Assembly: GCA_022835595.1 (NCBI GenBank)
Contig: BQUP01000010.1
Coordinates: 636,236-700,235, forward strand
Reading direction: 5' to 3'
Source of the DNA: Cystobasidium ongulense
Lineage: Eukaryota; Basidiomycota; Cystobasidiomycetes; Cystobasidiales; Cystobasidiaceae
DNA: 64,000 nt
The position numbers were made by a program, and so were the translations under genes. The notes under the pieces were generated by a model, which saw only the letters and a list, made by a program, of their open reading frames with translations, did no database searches and was not told the DNA's origin. This document shows, piece by piece, positions 23,655-35,272 of this stretch (position 1 is its first letter; the number at the start of each line of letters is the position of its first letter).

Positions 23655-24296
23655 ATGTTTCGTTACTTTTAATCAAGTCAAAATCGAACATCAAAAACCA
23701 AAAAGCTCGTTACTTGCATCGTTACGCGCATTCTTACGCAACGACGTACTACAACCTTCATCTTCGCATCCAATCTTCGAACTCGTCGCCTCAACCTTGC
23801 TTTCGATACACCAATCGTTGGCTTCACTTCCGGACATGCCTCTACGCGGATGGTATCTGCTGGAATATTGCCTTCCTTACCGATCTATCGTTTAGGCTTT
23901 GTCTACCCCATACTGCGTTGTTCCCGTGTCCCAATTGCTAGCTACATGTGGAGCTCTCGCTCTTTCTTTTTATTGTCGCGACGCTTACTGCTAGCTGTTA
24001 TGGCAATGTAAAGATTTGTCGGCAGTTTTGCGTGCTTTCGTTTTGACCTGCGTTGCTCCTTGCTTCATCAATCATCACCGTCCACCGCCCATGAGGTAGT
24101 AAAGTATGATTGGAGTACATGGTCAGTCAGGACAGATCCCAGTCTTTGCTTGAACTGACAGTGGTGGTATGCACGGCAAAGCATTACTCGTGTACTATGT
24201 ATCTACTGCTACATCCTCAGTTTGACATTGCACTCTTCGACTGACTACTTTCCTTCTTGTATTATTTATAAATGGCCAGGATCTCTCAAAGCATAT
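23655..24296. other. Convergent 3' intergenic region (eL19 / mitochondrial helical protein)
   Basis: About 640 bases of T-rich sequence between two convergent stop codons. Nothing beyond presumed 3' UTRs is recognisable. Confidence 0.5.
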
Positions 24297-26022
24297 TTAC
24301 TTTGTAGCCTGCTTCTTAGCTTCCTGTCCAGTCTCGGCAGCAAGGTCCTTTGCTTTCTTTCCCTTCTCTTCCATAAGTTTCTTGAGTTCCTCCGTAGTCT
24401 CACTTAGTAGCTTCTCGAAATCACCTCCCTTCTCCTTGGCTAGCTTTTGTAGCTCTTGTAGGTTACCCATGTCTGGTAGCTGTTCGAAGAGCTACGAAGA
24501 AACGAGAACGAAGTCAACATCACAAGCTAATTCGACATTGACTTTGAGAACGTACCTTTGAAGCGCCTCCGAGCTTGTCAGCTCCCTTCTCCTTGGCTAG
24601 CTGTTGTAGCTTGCCAACGCGGTCTTTAACGATGCTCGACAGTGCTTTGGCTAGACGGGAAGCCCGGTCAGTTACGGAAAGCAATGAAGACAGGCAAACA
24701 GACAGGATAACTCACTGTCTCCTTTCTTGCCAGCATCCTCAAGCTCGGCATAAGTATCGTTGATGAGCTTGACACCATCATCACCGACGTAGTCTTTTAG
24801 CTTATCAAGATTCTCCTCAAAGTACTTCTTAACATCAGGTGCCTTCTCTAGGTATGGCTTTGCAGCATCAGCAGCTTTAGAGTAAGCATCACTTCCAGCC
24901 TTCGCGCCTAGTTCCTTGATCTTCTCAAGTCTCTCCTTTGCCAAAGCAGCTGCTTTGGTAATTGTCTCGCCATTCAAGCCTTCCTTAGTCAACTTCTGAA
25001 TATCGTTAATGGTGTCTCGTGCGAGGCCTTTAGCTTGGGGACCGTACTTCTCGCTGAACTCATTCAGTTGGTCGAGAGATTCACCAAGTGCCTCCTTCAA
25101 CTGAGGGCTCTTGTCGAGGTATGGCTTGAGAATGTTGCTTGTGAATTGATCGGATAGTTTAGAGATCTGTGTCATGGCTCCTTGTACAGCTGCGATGACC
25201 TGGTCTGTAGCATTGTCGCCACCTTCAGCCATGGCTTTCTGAATCTCAGAGTACGCTTGGCTACCAAAATATCCTGTCTTAGCTTTCTCTGCCCAAAGTA
25301 ACAAATTTCAAAGATGGAAGCCTCACTTGGTAATCTTCGATAGCTCAGGTCCATGCTTCTCTGCGATCTGGTCTAATTGTTGGAACTGTATAGTGAATCT
25401 GATAAGTCACGATTAATGGTGAAATTGAAGAAGCATGACGCACCGTCTGATCGACGACGTATGAGCCGCCAGGAATGACAGCTGAAGATGTGAAACGGTC
25501 GTTAGCTCGGATGGCTTCGTACTCTTGCAACGTATACTACTTACCAGCATATGAGTTGGCAACGCTCTTCAAGAAGTTGATGGCTGCCTTTGGTGAAGGG
25601 GTAGCTTGGACAGCCTTGTCCTTGACCTGGGTAAAGGTTTCTGATACTTGACGAAGTTGGTCCATGCGCTTCTTTGCTCCGGAGACATGATAGTATCCGT
25701 AAACTAGACGTGTAGAGAGCGTTTAGATTGGAATGCAACACTCTTGCGCCGGAACGAGCTTTCACTTACTACCGAGAAGAACAACCGCTCCACCTCCAAT
25801 TCCCGCCGCGATGTGCGAGCTTGCATTCTTGGCTTCTTGCTGCTGGCCCTGTGTAACATCGGTTAGCAATAGCAAACGGCACTACCGCTTGAAATGGATT
25901 GCACTCACTGCTGTCGCGTATGTGCGTGAGACCTGGCCCGAGTTGCGCAGAACAACGGGACGGGCGCCAGCTGGTCTGTGGCTTGACTGGCGAGCAGTGC
26001 GGATGACTTGATTGCGGAACAT
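24297..26022 (-). CDS. Predicted mitochondrial helical (apolipoprotein/LEA-like) membrane-anchored protein
   Basis: Exons 25909-26022, 25773-25848, 25545-25703, 25444-25481, 25327-25385, 24716-25260, 24556-24650 and 24297-24491 join in phase to 426 residues. The start MFRNQVIRTARQSSHR with SRTYATA is a typical mitochondrial presequence. A glycine-rich hydrophobic segment (AAGIGGGAVVLLGVYGYY) follows at about 53-70. The rest is long amphipathic helix, rich in Lys, Glu, Ala and Leu with repeated units such as LAKEKGADKL and LAKEKGGDFEKL. No catalytic motif is visible. The layout (presequence, one membrane pass, helical bundle in the intermembrane space or matrix) resembles cristae-shaping or lipid-binding proteins, but that is inference. 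The exon 5-6 junction is set by phase: the nearer acceptor gives a stop, so the acceptor before CCAAGCG (25260) is used. Confidence 0.75.
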
Positions 26023-26400
26023 GGTTAATAATTTGAAGGTATGTGAATGTGTGGAAAGAGGAAGGCAAGGATTGAAATGCAAGTCCCGAATCCCAATGAG
26101 GAACATCTTCTTCCAGCCGGAGGACTCCGATCGCCCGCGTTTCTGACGCACGGCGTATTGATGACGTTGAAAGAAGTCACTGCTGGATGGTTACAAGCTT
26201 TTGCTAAGTGATGTGTCAGGTCGACAAGACATCCACCAACGACAATATCATGGACAAGTAACGACAATCTAATAACACACAAGGTATATATGCGAATAGT
26301 CTGAACCTCCTACACCTGGTCACGTGGCCATGAGAAACGCAGATCTTCTATTTGTGGAGCATAACGGTACATACTAGTTTGCCATACTGCACTTACTTTC
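26023..26400. promoter_or_regulatory. Promoter region of the mitochondrial helical protein
   Basis: 378 bases between the start codon of the mitochondrial protein gene and the stop codon of the GT71 gene, both minus strand. It should carry one terminator and one promoter; no motif stands out. Confidence 0.45.
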
Positions 26401-28505
26401 TTAGAACCCTCCTCCCCTTCCACCTTCGGCCCAGAACCTGATGACGAACCGTCAGATCTATGCAACTCATAGCAAGGTCCGTTACAGAACTCACATCTCC
26501 TCGAAACCTTTAAAAACGCCTCCGAAGGCGGTATTAGCGTCTTCTATCGAAACAGCACCATTTTCAAAGGTCCCTCCACTTCTAGGATCTACTTCATCGA
26601 AGGACTCCCATATGTCCACGCACATACCTTGCCTCGGGGAAGTATATACAGTCGACCGGAAGCGATCTGTATTCGAGCTCATTCGGTCGTCTTGCAGGCG
26701 TTTCAGCGTCGTCCAGACTTGACCCTGTCGGTAGCCGGCAGAGTGCTTTAGCAGATTGGCATGTACGAAGAGAGGAGGGGCATGTGAAGAACGCTCGTTT
26801 GCTGATGGGTTGGCCCATGGGAATTCTGACCAATCAGATGGTGAGAGACTGTACTGGAGCATCGCTAGACCACAGAAGGTATGACCTTTTGTTTCGTAGC
26901 TGTGTATTGGACTGTAACACCATGGCTTCTTAGTACGCGAGCAAATAGAACCTATTTTAGAAAGCTTTCTTACCCTAGGGAAGAAAGCCAGTGTTCCGGT
27001 GTTGAGTAAGGAAGACCGAGGAAATAGAAAGCATATCTCTGTGATGCTACAGTCAGTACTCTACTCTATTTGTGAAAGAGCTTGCACACTCACAAAAGTA
27101 TCTTTGTCCTGTGATACGGCAGGGACTTGTCAGCCTGTACCCTTCCGAAATCTCCGCAGAAATCAAAATGACAAAACCTACACCACCCGACAATTTAAAC
27201 CAGAAATCAAAGTCCTTCTGCATTTCGAGAGCGGCTACTAACGCAGCGATGTTCAATCCTTGCTGGCCTCGTTTGTCAATCAATATTTGACCGGAATCAA
27301 TCTGCCAATCTTGTCTCTGGCACTGTATGTCTAACATACGCCAGATAGGGTTGGCCGGACCCTGCAATGGAGTTCAACCAACATGAAAAGGCTCAGCAAA
27401 CGTTCGGTAAAGGATTATCATTGGAAAAGCTTACATCCTTCGAGATGTCCGGCCAGAAGACAACTCCGTTGTGTTTATAGACTTGATGGTCGAATAGGAA
27501 GGTCGGGTCGGCTAGCAGTATGTTGTCCGAATCTAGGTACAAAACTTCGGCAAACCTTTAAAGACCATTAGCCTCTGAGATTGTTCGTTATTCGATCTAC
27601 AGGTTCTACTTACGAAGATTTAACGATTGCTTCCGCTTTCTATAAGAGCGATCAGACCAATTATAGAGTTACAGGAGAACAAGGCTTACAATTTGGAAGT
27701 TCTTCCAGAGGTTCTGATGCTTCGGACCTGACTTAAGCTGAATGGCAGACAGAGACGATTAGGTATACATCAATTTTACGAAAAAGGGGGGTCCTTACTG
27801 TCTTGAATCGAACACCCCCCAGGCTCTCTAGATCTCTTTTGGCCGCTGATTCTGCTGCAGCTGCTAGTTCTTCGGGGAATGCGAAGACCTCTACTGGAAG
27901 ATCGCATTTATGTCGGTGGCGTAGTATGCGTAGTGAATTGGCAACTCGTTGTAAGGTGTCCTGCAAGACGTGTCGTTAATCAGTATCAGCAAGAGGCAAC
28001 AAAGTTATAAGTAGATAGTAACAGGCTTTACTTTGTTTCCGCCTGTAAAGACTAGACCTCTGCCTTCGCCATACATTGGAGACTTGATGAGATGCGAGGG
28101 CAAAGCATACTGCAAACCTGGGAGGCCAAATTCCTCTCTAATAGCATTGACCACATTTTGTCTTTTCTCTTGCAATGTGTCAGCACTAACTTCACGCCAG
28201 AAGGTTTGCTCGCCAGCGACTTGATCTGGGTTACTTTGAACTTCTCTATTCTTGCACGTCTGCCCGTTCTTTCTCAGAGCTTGTTCATACGTAGCTATCG
28301 GTATGCTTTCAAGCTTCTGAAGTGTGCTTTCAAGTCGCTCGAGTACCCCACTTTCCGTTGGCTCTTTGCTGAAGCTTGTCCTGAGTGGTCGGGTTACACC
28401 CGGTCCAGGGTACTGAGGCTGAAAGGCAGCTGAAAAGTACAGTATCGCTAGCAGCAGCCCCAGTCCTGTACCGGCGACTTGTACGAGACGTCTGGCACCC
28501 AACAT
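26401..28505 (-). CDS. GT71-family alpha-mannosyltransferase (MNN1-like)
   Basis: Ten exons (28032-28505, 27799-27960, 27690-27737, 27614-27639, 27435-27555, 27182-27361, 27094-27108, 26974-27038, 26495-26911, 26401-26437) join in phase to 514 residues. The chosen start, MLGARRLVQVAGTGLGLLLA, gives a short cytosolic end and a signal anchor, as for type II Golgi enzymes. The family core is clear: GRGLVFTGGNK, DTLQRVANSLRILRHRHKCD, LPVEVFAFP, then the DxD metal/nucleotide-sugar motif in EVLYLDSDNILLADPTFLF, VVFWPDISKD, DSGQILIDK and DKDTFRYAF. GT71 proteins add alpha-1,3-mannose to glycans in the Golgi. One exon is only 15 nt (DKDTF). At exon 8-9 a shorter 22-nt intron-like reading is excluded; a 62-nt intron restores GPIHSYETKGHTFCGLAM. 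An in-frame ATG further upstream at 28751 exists but would bury the anchor. Confidence 0.9.
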
Positions 28506-28916
28506 ACGCAAGGCGGGTGCTGTTGCATTACTGTTGTGTGGAAAGCGTTGAAGCAGTTTCCTTTCTCGCTGCGGATGAAGGTCATGATCGAAGAAACATA
28601 GCAGATGGTGAGCCTTAGTCAAATCATACAGAGCAATGCCGCTACAGTCGCAAGGCTCTAACAAGCACCTGAATAAGCTGTGGATGGAACACGCCCCCGT
28701 CCGGATTCGAACTGATTGTGACATTGTGTGTCCGGATATCGTGAAATGCACGTGATTTGACCTGCTAACTCAGCAAGAAAGGTCAATTCGAGGTGCAAGC
28801 GACTCTGACTGCCACCGACGTCCTCCTACGTTATTGTTTCTTGCTTAAGAGACTCTCGAAGAGCCGTACCAAGGCGACCGCGACTCAAGCTTTTCTCCGA
28901 ATACTCTCTCGCCGCA
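28506..28916. promoter_or_regulatory. Divergent promoter region (GT71 / hydroquinone reductase)
   Basis: About 410 bases between divergent start codons. It contains two copies of GTCCGGAT about 32 bases apart (near 28699-28737), each with the palindromic core TCCGGA, which could be a protein-binding site. No known fungal regulator is assigned. Confidence 0.4.
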
Positions 28917-30379
28917 ATGGCCGCGCCGGCTCCTAGTCGAGGTATCGACAAGCAGGTCAGAACTGCTACCAATTAGCAGTACGGCGGACATGCACACTGA
29001 TGAGCAAAGCGTTTCAATACTAGGCAGATGATGATGGTCAATTCAGACGTCAAGAAGCTGTCTTTCGTCAAAAGAGTATCTCTGCCGAAGATGCCGAGAA
29101 AGGCAGATATATCATCTATGCAAAGTAGGATGGCATCCTTCTATCGCACCCAAGCTTGATTTAATACTGAAATTGATGGGTGTTTAGCTATTTGTGCCCC
29201 TGGGCAGGTCGGACTTTGATAACCCGCAGCCTGAAGAAGTTGGAGGATTACATAGACGTTAGTATACTTGATTACGAGCTCGGAGAAAATGGGTAGGTCC
29301 CGTACTATTACACATTCTCTCGTCAATGGCCTAAGATCTTGACGGTATCATCTAGTTGGTTCTGGTCGGGCCGTAACGGCACAGACCCGGTCGACCCAGT
29401 CAACGGTTTCAAATACATCAAGGAAGTCTACCACTCCGTCGATCCAAATTACAGTGCTCGTTTCACTATTCCAGTACTCTATGACAAGAAACTTAAAACA
29501 ATTGTCAACAACGAATCGAGCGAGATCATTCGTATACTCAATACTTTCCCACGGGAGGAAGATGGTCAAACCGCCGGCATACCTGACTTGTATCCTGAAT
29601 ATCTGAGGGACGAGGTTGACAAGATCAACGAGCCTGTATACCACAAGTTAGTGAGACTTGACCTGTACTAGACGCTTTGGAGGCACGTCTAGGTCTGGGG
29701 CACACGGGTCTAGTGTCCGGAGAGAAAGAGAGCTGATCTTTCCATTTCCTCCTTACTAGTGTAAACAATCGTGTATATCGCACGGGCTTTGCTTCTACTC
29801 AAGTAGCATATGACGAGCACGTCGTTCAACTGTTCAAGATGCTTGGCGAGCTGGAAAATATACTCTCAGGCGGCGGACAAGATGGCAAGCAGAGAGATTA
29901 TCTGGTTGGAGAAGGGAAAGGTCAATTTACCGAAGCTGATCTGCGGTATGTGATAATTCGCCTATCTATATGATATTATAGACTGACTGTCCTCACCTGC
30001 CAGACTGTACATGACCCTGGCTCGCTTTGATATGTAAGTGTCTGGAGATCCCAGGGCGGAATAGCCGATAGATCAGAGGCAGAGTATAAGTCTAATAATG
30101 GATCGCAATCTAGGGCATACTATGGCATCTTCCGATGCAACATCAAACGAATCAAAGAGTGAGTCGGACTCTTTAACCACATATTCGGTATCGATGCTGA
30201 CGGAGAGAAATAGCTACCCGAATGTACACAGGTTTTTCGTCAATCTCTACAACAAACCCGAGTTCAAGAAGTGGACGAATTTCTCTCATATCAAAGCTGG
30301 GTATGCCAGCGTGAGCAGACGTGCAAATGACAAGGAAATTATTGTACCGGCTGGTCCCTTGGTTGAGGATGTCCTGTAA
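28917..30379 (+). CDS. Glutathionyl-hydroquinone reductase (Ecm4/omega-like GST)
   Basis: Exons 28917-28955, 29024-29124, 29188-29292, 29356-29646, 29760-29945, 30004-30033, 30114-30158 and 30214-30379 join in phase to 320 residues. The N-terminal thioredoxin-like part has [35 protein letters not shown] with the catalytic cysteine in CPWA, and [10 protein letters not shown] plus [10 protein letters not shown] for glutathione binding. The C-terminal helical part has [20 protein letters not shown] and [17 protein letters not shown]. This matches the Ecm4/GTO family, which removes glutathione from glutathionyl-hydroquinones and detoxifies quinones in the cytosol. Family members usually carry CPWAHR; here the last two residues are GR (CPWAGR), so the histidine is missing. 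The exon 2 acceptor was chosen to keep ADDDGQFRR in frame. HIS4 follows 211 bases downstream on the same strand. Confidence 0.92.
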
Positions 30380-30590
30380 ACTAGCTTTGCACATACCCGG
30401 TCAAGGCAACGCAACGAGAGACTTCTCCAGCAAGTGATTATGTAAAGGCAGAGGCCTGCCAACTTGGGTATGCTGCGATGCATCGGTGTGAATAAAAGCT
30501 GGAACATTGCCACCGTGCTTATACAAGATCAGCCGAAGCCGGATCGATTCGGACGAGGGTCTCTCTCACTTCTTCAGACTCGTCAATAAG

Positions 30591-33427
30591 ATGCCCGCCA
30601 TATTTTCGCAACCACCATTCGTAGCAGAGTGCGATGCTCAAGACGCTGCTCTGCTCGAGCGCGCCGCTCGTGTAGCTCCGCTCATTGTCGAGGCAGCTCA
30701 GCTCGAGTCAGGTCACTCGACGCCAAATTTCCTGCCAGCGTCATGCGAATACTGGGTGAAGCTCGCAGAGGGACAGACGGAGGATCAGGCCGTCAAGATA
30801 CTAGACAATGGAGCTACGAGAATCATCACAAAAGACGCTTCCCTCGTTTCTGCTATTCCCGCTGAACGGATTCTACTCTGGGTCGATTCAACCACTTCAA
30901 CACCGTTAAGTGACACCAGCCTGATCAAGGATATCGGCGGACTCTACGTCGATCTCCCAGAAGCGCAAGCTCCTGAACTTCTCGCTAGCTTCCGTGAAGT
31001 GCTAGGAGGCAAGCGCAGCATCGATAGCAAGGTCCTCATCTTCCGTCCTACCTCGGGAAGCGTGCAAGACGCAACAATGCTCGGCAAGATGGAATCGAAA
31101 GGCACGCCCAGCGTACCTACTTCCAACCTCAATGCTTCCGATATTACCACTCTCTTCACATCTGCCCTCAAGACAGACCGCACCGATGGTCTCTTCGCCA
31201 CTTCCGTCGCTTCTTCTTCCGGTGATGCCCTTGGTCTCGTCTATTCTTCCAACGCTTCCATCGCCATGTCTATAGATTCTGGTGCTGCTACATACTACTC
31301 GAGAAGTCGAAATAGCTTATGGAAGAAGGGAGAAACAAGCGGAGCTACTCAAAAAGTCAACAGAATACGCATTGACTGCGATGGCGATGCTTTGGAGTTT
31401 GAAGTAGAGCAAAAGCAAGGCACAGGCTTCTGCCAGTAAGCGAACCCTTTTAGCTTGATTCATTGTCACCTACTAACCTTACTGTGTTTACTTTTACTCC
31501 CTTCTTTGCAGCACACTTCGCTCCTCTTCATGCTTTGGCCATGCGTCAGGCCTACCAGCTCTAGAAGATACGATACGCTCCCGCATTGAGACAGCACCAA
31601 AAGGGTCGTACACAGCGCGCCTCCTTTCCGACCCGAAAATGTTGAATGCCAAGATCAGAGAAGAGGCCGATGAGCTATGTCGAGCCGAGACGAAGGAGGA
31701 TATCGCGTCAGAAGCTGCGGATCTGTTATACTTTGCAATGGTCCGCTGTTTGCAAGCTGGAGTTGGACTTTCAGATATTGGGTCAGTTCTTGACAAGCGT
31801 GCAGGCAAAGTCACCCGAAGACCCGGTCATGCCAAAGCACAATTCGTTCAAGAAGAAGCAGCAGCAGGATCATCACCTGGCACGAATGGCACAGCCTCGT
31901 TAGCAGAACGACAAACAGCCATGGTAAACGGTCTCCAAGCTACCACAAGCAAGGCACCTATCGTACAACTGGCCCAGCCAGAAAACAAGCAAGTCAATGG
32001 CACCGACTCCGGCAAGATCGTGCCATTGAAGTACAATCTAAAAGGCATCTCGGCGAAAGAACGAGATGCTCTGACACAACGCCCGCTCGCTTCATCGACA
32101 GACATGTTGAGCAGAGTTCAGCCTATTATCACTTCTGTCCGCGAAGAAGGCGATGCTGGCCTTCGTAAATACATCAAGAACTTCGACAGATGCAACCTCA
32201 TCGACGATGCTTCATGGCCTCATGTCATCAAAGCTCCTTTCGATAAATCGCTCATGAATATTGATGAAATCACAGCGAAGAATATCGATAGAGCATTTGA
32301 AAATATTAGAGCATTCCATCAAGCTCAAATGGACAGAGAGAAGGAACCTATGGTCGTAGAAACTATGCCAGGCGTAGTTTGTACACGCTTCATTCAGCCT
32401 ATTGATAGAGTCGGTCTCTATGTACCAGGAGGTACAGCAGTACTCCCCTCCACTGCACTCATGCTGTCCGTGCCTGCTCAAATCGCAGGATGCCAGACAA
32501 TAAGCATCGCTACACCTCCTGGACCAGATGGAAATGTCAGACCTGAAATAGTATATATCGCCAACAAGTGCGGCGTCAGTGAGATCGTCAAAGCTGGCGG
32601 ATGCCAAGCTATCGCTGCTTTCGCATATGGTACGGAAACTGTTTCAAAAGTTGACAAGATCTTTGGACCTGGTAACCAATGGGTTACTGCTGGAAAAATG
32701 GCAGTCTCAATGGATTCAGCTGCGAAGGTCGCTATTGATATGCCCGCTGGTCCAAGTGAAGTACTTGTGAGTTGTCGGGTGATATATGTATTCATATTTC
32801 CTGTGGATATTGACAAACTCTCCTTCTATCTACTTCCAGGTCATGGCCGATTCATCTGCTGTTCCAGCTTATGTAGCTGCTGATCTACTATCTCAAGCGG
32901 AGCATGGCCCCGATTCTCAAGTAGTTCTACTCGCAATTGATCTAACAGAAGAGCATCTAGCTGAAATCGAGGATCAAATCAATGTTCAAGCACTCGCATT
33001 ACCAAGAGTTGAAATTGCACGTATCTCAATAAGTAAATCTCTAATAGTACAATGTTCAAATTATACAGAAGCAATGTCGTTATCAAATGATTATGCACCT
33101 GAACATTTGATTTTGCATTTAACAAATTCAAGAGAAGCATTAAAAGACGTTAGAAATGCAGGAAGTGTTTTCGTTGGTCCCTTTTCACCGGAATCTTGTG
33201 GTGATTATGCTTCTGGTACAAATCATACTTTACCTACTGCTGGATATGCAAGACAATACAGCGGTGTTAGTACGCTATCTTTCTGCAAACACATTACGAG
33301 TCAGGAATTAACAGAGGAAGGATTGAGAGAATTAGGCCCTGTTGTTGAACAACTTGCTGAGTTGGAGGGATTGAGAGCTCATGCTCATGCTGTCACTGTT
33401 AGATTGCAAGGAATGAAGCTGCGATGA
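30591..33427 (+). CDS. HIS4: Trifunctional histidine biosynthesis protein HIS4
   Basis: Exons 30591-31435, 31512-32766 and 32840-33427 join in phase to 895 residues. The protein carries three steps of histidine synthesis: phosphoribosyl-AMP cyclohydrolase (about 220-300; VNRIRIDCDGDALEFEVEQ and FCHTLRSSSCFG split by intron 1), phosphoribosyl-ATP pyrophosphatase (about 305-400; MLNAKIREEADELCRAETKE, then ASEAADLLYFAMV) and histidinol dehydrogenase (about 480-895; PGGTAVLPSTALMLSVPAQI, DKIFGPGNQWVTAGKMAVS, GPSEVLVMADSSA, QAEHGPDSQV). The conserved Asp/Cys metal ligands of the cyclohydrolase and the GPGNQWV segment of the dehydrogenase are present, so all three parts look intact. Residues 1-210 are a His4-type N-terminal extension. 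The ATG at 30591 is the first in frame with good context. No Gcn4-type TGACTCA site is seen in the 211-bp upstream gap. Confidence 0.97.
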
Positions 33428-33622
33428 TCTCTTCCAACAGCGCAGTATGCGCCCTTTTCTATAGCTACATATTTCGAAGTCTATTACATACTCACTTGTG
33501 TATGCAGTAATACTAGATGCGAGTCTATTTCAATACAAGTCAATTCTGTTATCGAAAAAGATCCCACATGACCGACCGCAGGCAGTTCACTTGTGTTTCA
33601 ATACCTTACTTGACTGGCCAAT

Positions 33623-35272
33623 TCATTGCAGTCTGATAACACCAATGTCCCTAGTCAAAGAAGTTCCATTTCCTCTAACTATACTATCATTCTCCCTCCC
33701 ACCACTCCTCTGTTGTGTCTGTTGTTGATTATTCAGTGGATTAGAATTGGAATTGGAATTCGAAGCAGATAAAGCAGTAGCCCAAGGAAATTTTGATTTC
33801 AAAGCAAAATTCAATTCTTGATCTCCTAGTATCTGTTCTGCTTCTGAATCTAACCAAGTAAAATCTGGTCCTCTTTTTGGAATTGCATTTCCATGATATC
33901 CTAATAGATCCTGACTACTGGATTGTTGCTGATTGTTGTTGTTCATTGATTTATTACCACCGTCGTGCTCGTAATAGTTAGAGAAAGGGGGTTTATGTGG
34001 TGATGTCGAAGTTGAAGATCGAAGTTGAGCAGCTCCCAAAGCACGTTGTACTCTATAAGTGTCAGGATAAGTAGCTTGACCAATAGGAGCCAAAGGAGTA
34101 AGAGTAGATAAAGGATTGAAAGCAATGTCGGACCAATTATTACAATCATTTCCTTTTCCACCAGTAGATTTATTTGAAAATGGTAGTGAAATTTGTAATT
34201 TTTGTCCTATTGTTGATGATGGTTCAGGTACATGTGTTGTAAATGGTAATGGTTCAGGATACATCCAAGATCTTTCTTCTGATTCTTGTACGAGGAATAA
34301 TAAATCCGATTGTATTTCTTTTAATGCTTCTGTTTTTGTGTTTGTTTGTTGTTTCCACATTTCAATTTGATAGGCGGACAGAGGCGATGGCATGAATGTG
34401 TCAGTACCGGTCACGAGACAATGATTATTAAACTTGTGACAGATGTAATGGGATAAATCACACTCACTGTATTCAGCAGTACCAGGAGTTTGATGTTTCT
34501 CACTAACATTCTTCCATCTCTCCAAATCAACCTTGTATAGTTCAGCATCATCACCAACAGTATCCCAATCCAGACTTTCCAGAGCTCTGGCTTCAACTTC
34601 TTCAGGAGTTGCATCAATCAAGCTATCATTATCGCCGTGATTATTATTGTGATAATAGCCACCACCACCAGCTGCAGTTCCATTTGTTAATTCATCTTCT
34701 TCTGATTCATCTAATAATCTAGATGAGAAATGTGAGCTTGTATTGTTTACTTGATGATTATGATGTTGAAGATCGTCGTCATGGCTATGATTACTTTGTT
34801 CATGTTCTTCTCCTCCTTCTGTTCCATCTTCTGAAACTTGACGAACTTGACGACGTCTACGGGCATTTGAAGTTGATGATCTGACGACAACTACCACTTC
34901 TTCATCTTCATCTTCTTCCTCTATCATAGCGTCCTCATCATGCTCGTCTATTACTCCAGGTATGGCTCTAGTAGCATAAGAGCTAGCTTCGCTAGCAGCA
35001 TGAGAGCTTTGTAACGGTGAATTCAAGCTATTTGCCGATGAAACAGACAGATCTGTCGTGTTACTTGTATTTCCTCCTGCTCCCGCTCTTGCTGACACTG
35101 TCGATGCTCGAGCAGTAGATCCACCCCGCCTCGACCACATGGAATCATCGTTTGTCGTTGAACCTGGTCCTTGAGAAATATCTGGATTATGAGTATAGAA
35201 AGTACGTAGTGATTCATCGGGAACAACAGCACTTGCAGCAGCAGCTTGTGAATTCCTAGAAGCTCGCGGCAT
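33623..35272 (-). CDS. Disordered protein of unknown function, single exon
   Basis: One uninterrupted frame of 549 residues from the ATG at 35272 (MPRASRNSQAAAASAVVPDE). Low-complexity Ser/Asn/His and acidic tracts (EEEDEDEEVVVVV) surround a central ordered block of about 120 residues: ALESLDWDTVGDDAELYKVD, then LERWKNV, SAYQIEMWKQQ, and LKEIQSDLLFLVQESEERSW. I do not recognise the family. A good donor (GTGAGTGTG) lies in the block but no usable acceptor follows in phase, so the unspliced frame is kept. It is convergent with HIS4, with about 195 bases between the two stops. Confidence 0.65.
   Translation of the reverse strand: MPRASRNSQAAAASAVVPDESLRTFYTHNPDISQGPGSTTNDDSMWSRRGGSTARASTVSARAGAGGNTSNTTDLSVSSANSLNSPLQSSHAASEASSYATRAIPGVIDEHDEDAMIEEEDEDEEVVVVVRSSTSNARRRRQVRQVSEDGTEGGEEHEQSNHSHDDDLQHHNHQVNNTSSHFSSRLLDESEEDELTNGTAAGGGGYYHNNNHGDNDSLIDATPEEVEARALESLDWDTVGDDAELYKVDLERWKNVSEKHQTPGTAEYSECDLSHYICHKFNNHCLVTGTDTFMPSPLSAYQIEMWKQQTNTKTEALKEIQSDLLFLVQESEERSWMYPEPLPFTTHVPEPSSTIGQKLQISLPFSNKSTGGKGNDCNNWSDIAFNPLSTLTPLAPIGQATYPDTYRVQRALGAAQLRSSTSTSPHKPPFSNYYEHDGGNKSMNNNNQQQSSSQDLLGYHGNAIPKRGPDFTWLDSEAEQILGDQELNFALKSKFPWATALSASNSNSNSNPLNNQQQTQQRSGGRENDSIVRGNGTSLTRDIGVIRLQ

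Noticed and set aside
26953-26974. A 22-nt GT...AG intron in the GT71 gene
   Set aside because: It is too short to be spliced and gives the wrong frame. A 62-nt intron using the next suitable acceptor restores the conserved sequence.
28680-28760. A tRNA-like B box on the minus strand (AGTTCGAATCC)
   Set aside because: The T-stem flanks (ATCAG and CCGGA) do not pair, and no A box or acceptor stem is found at the right distance.
34430-34475. A consensus donor (GTGAGTGTG) in the 549-residue protein suggesting an intron
   Set aside because: No acceptor follows in usable phase; the only nearby AG would give a 35-nt intron and an immediate stop.
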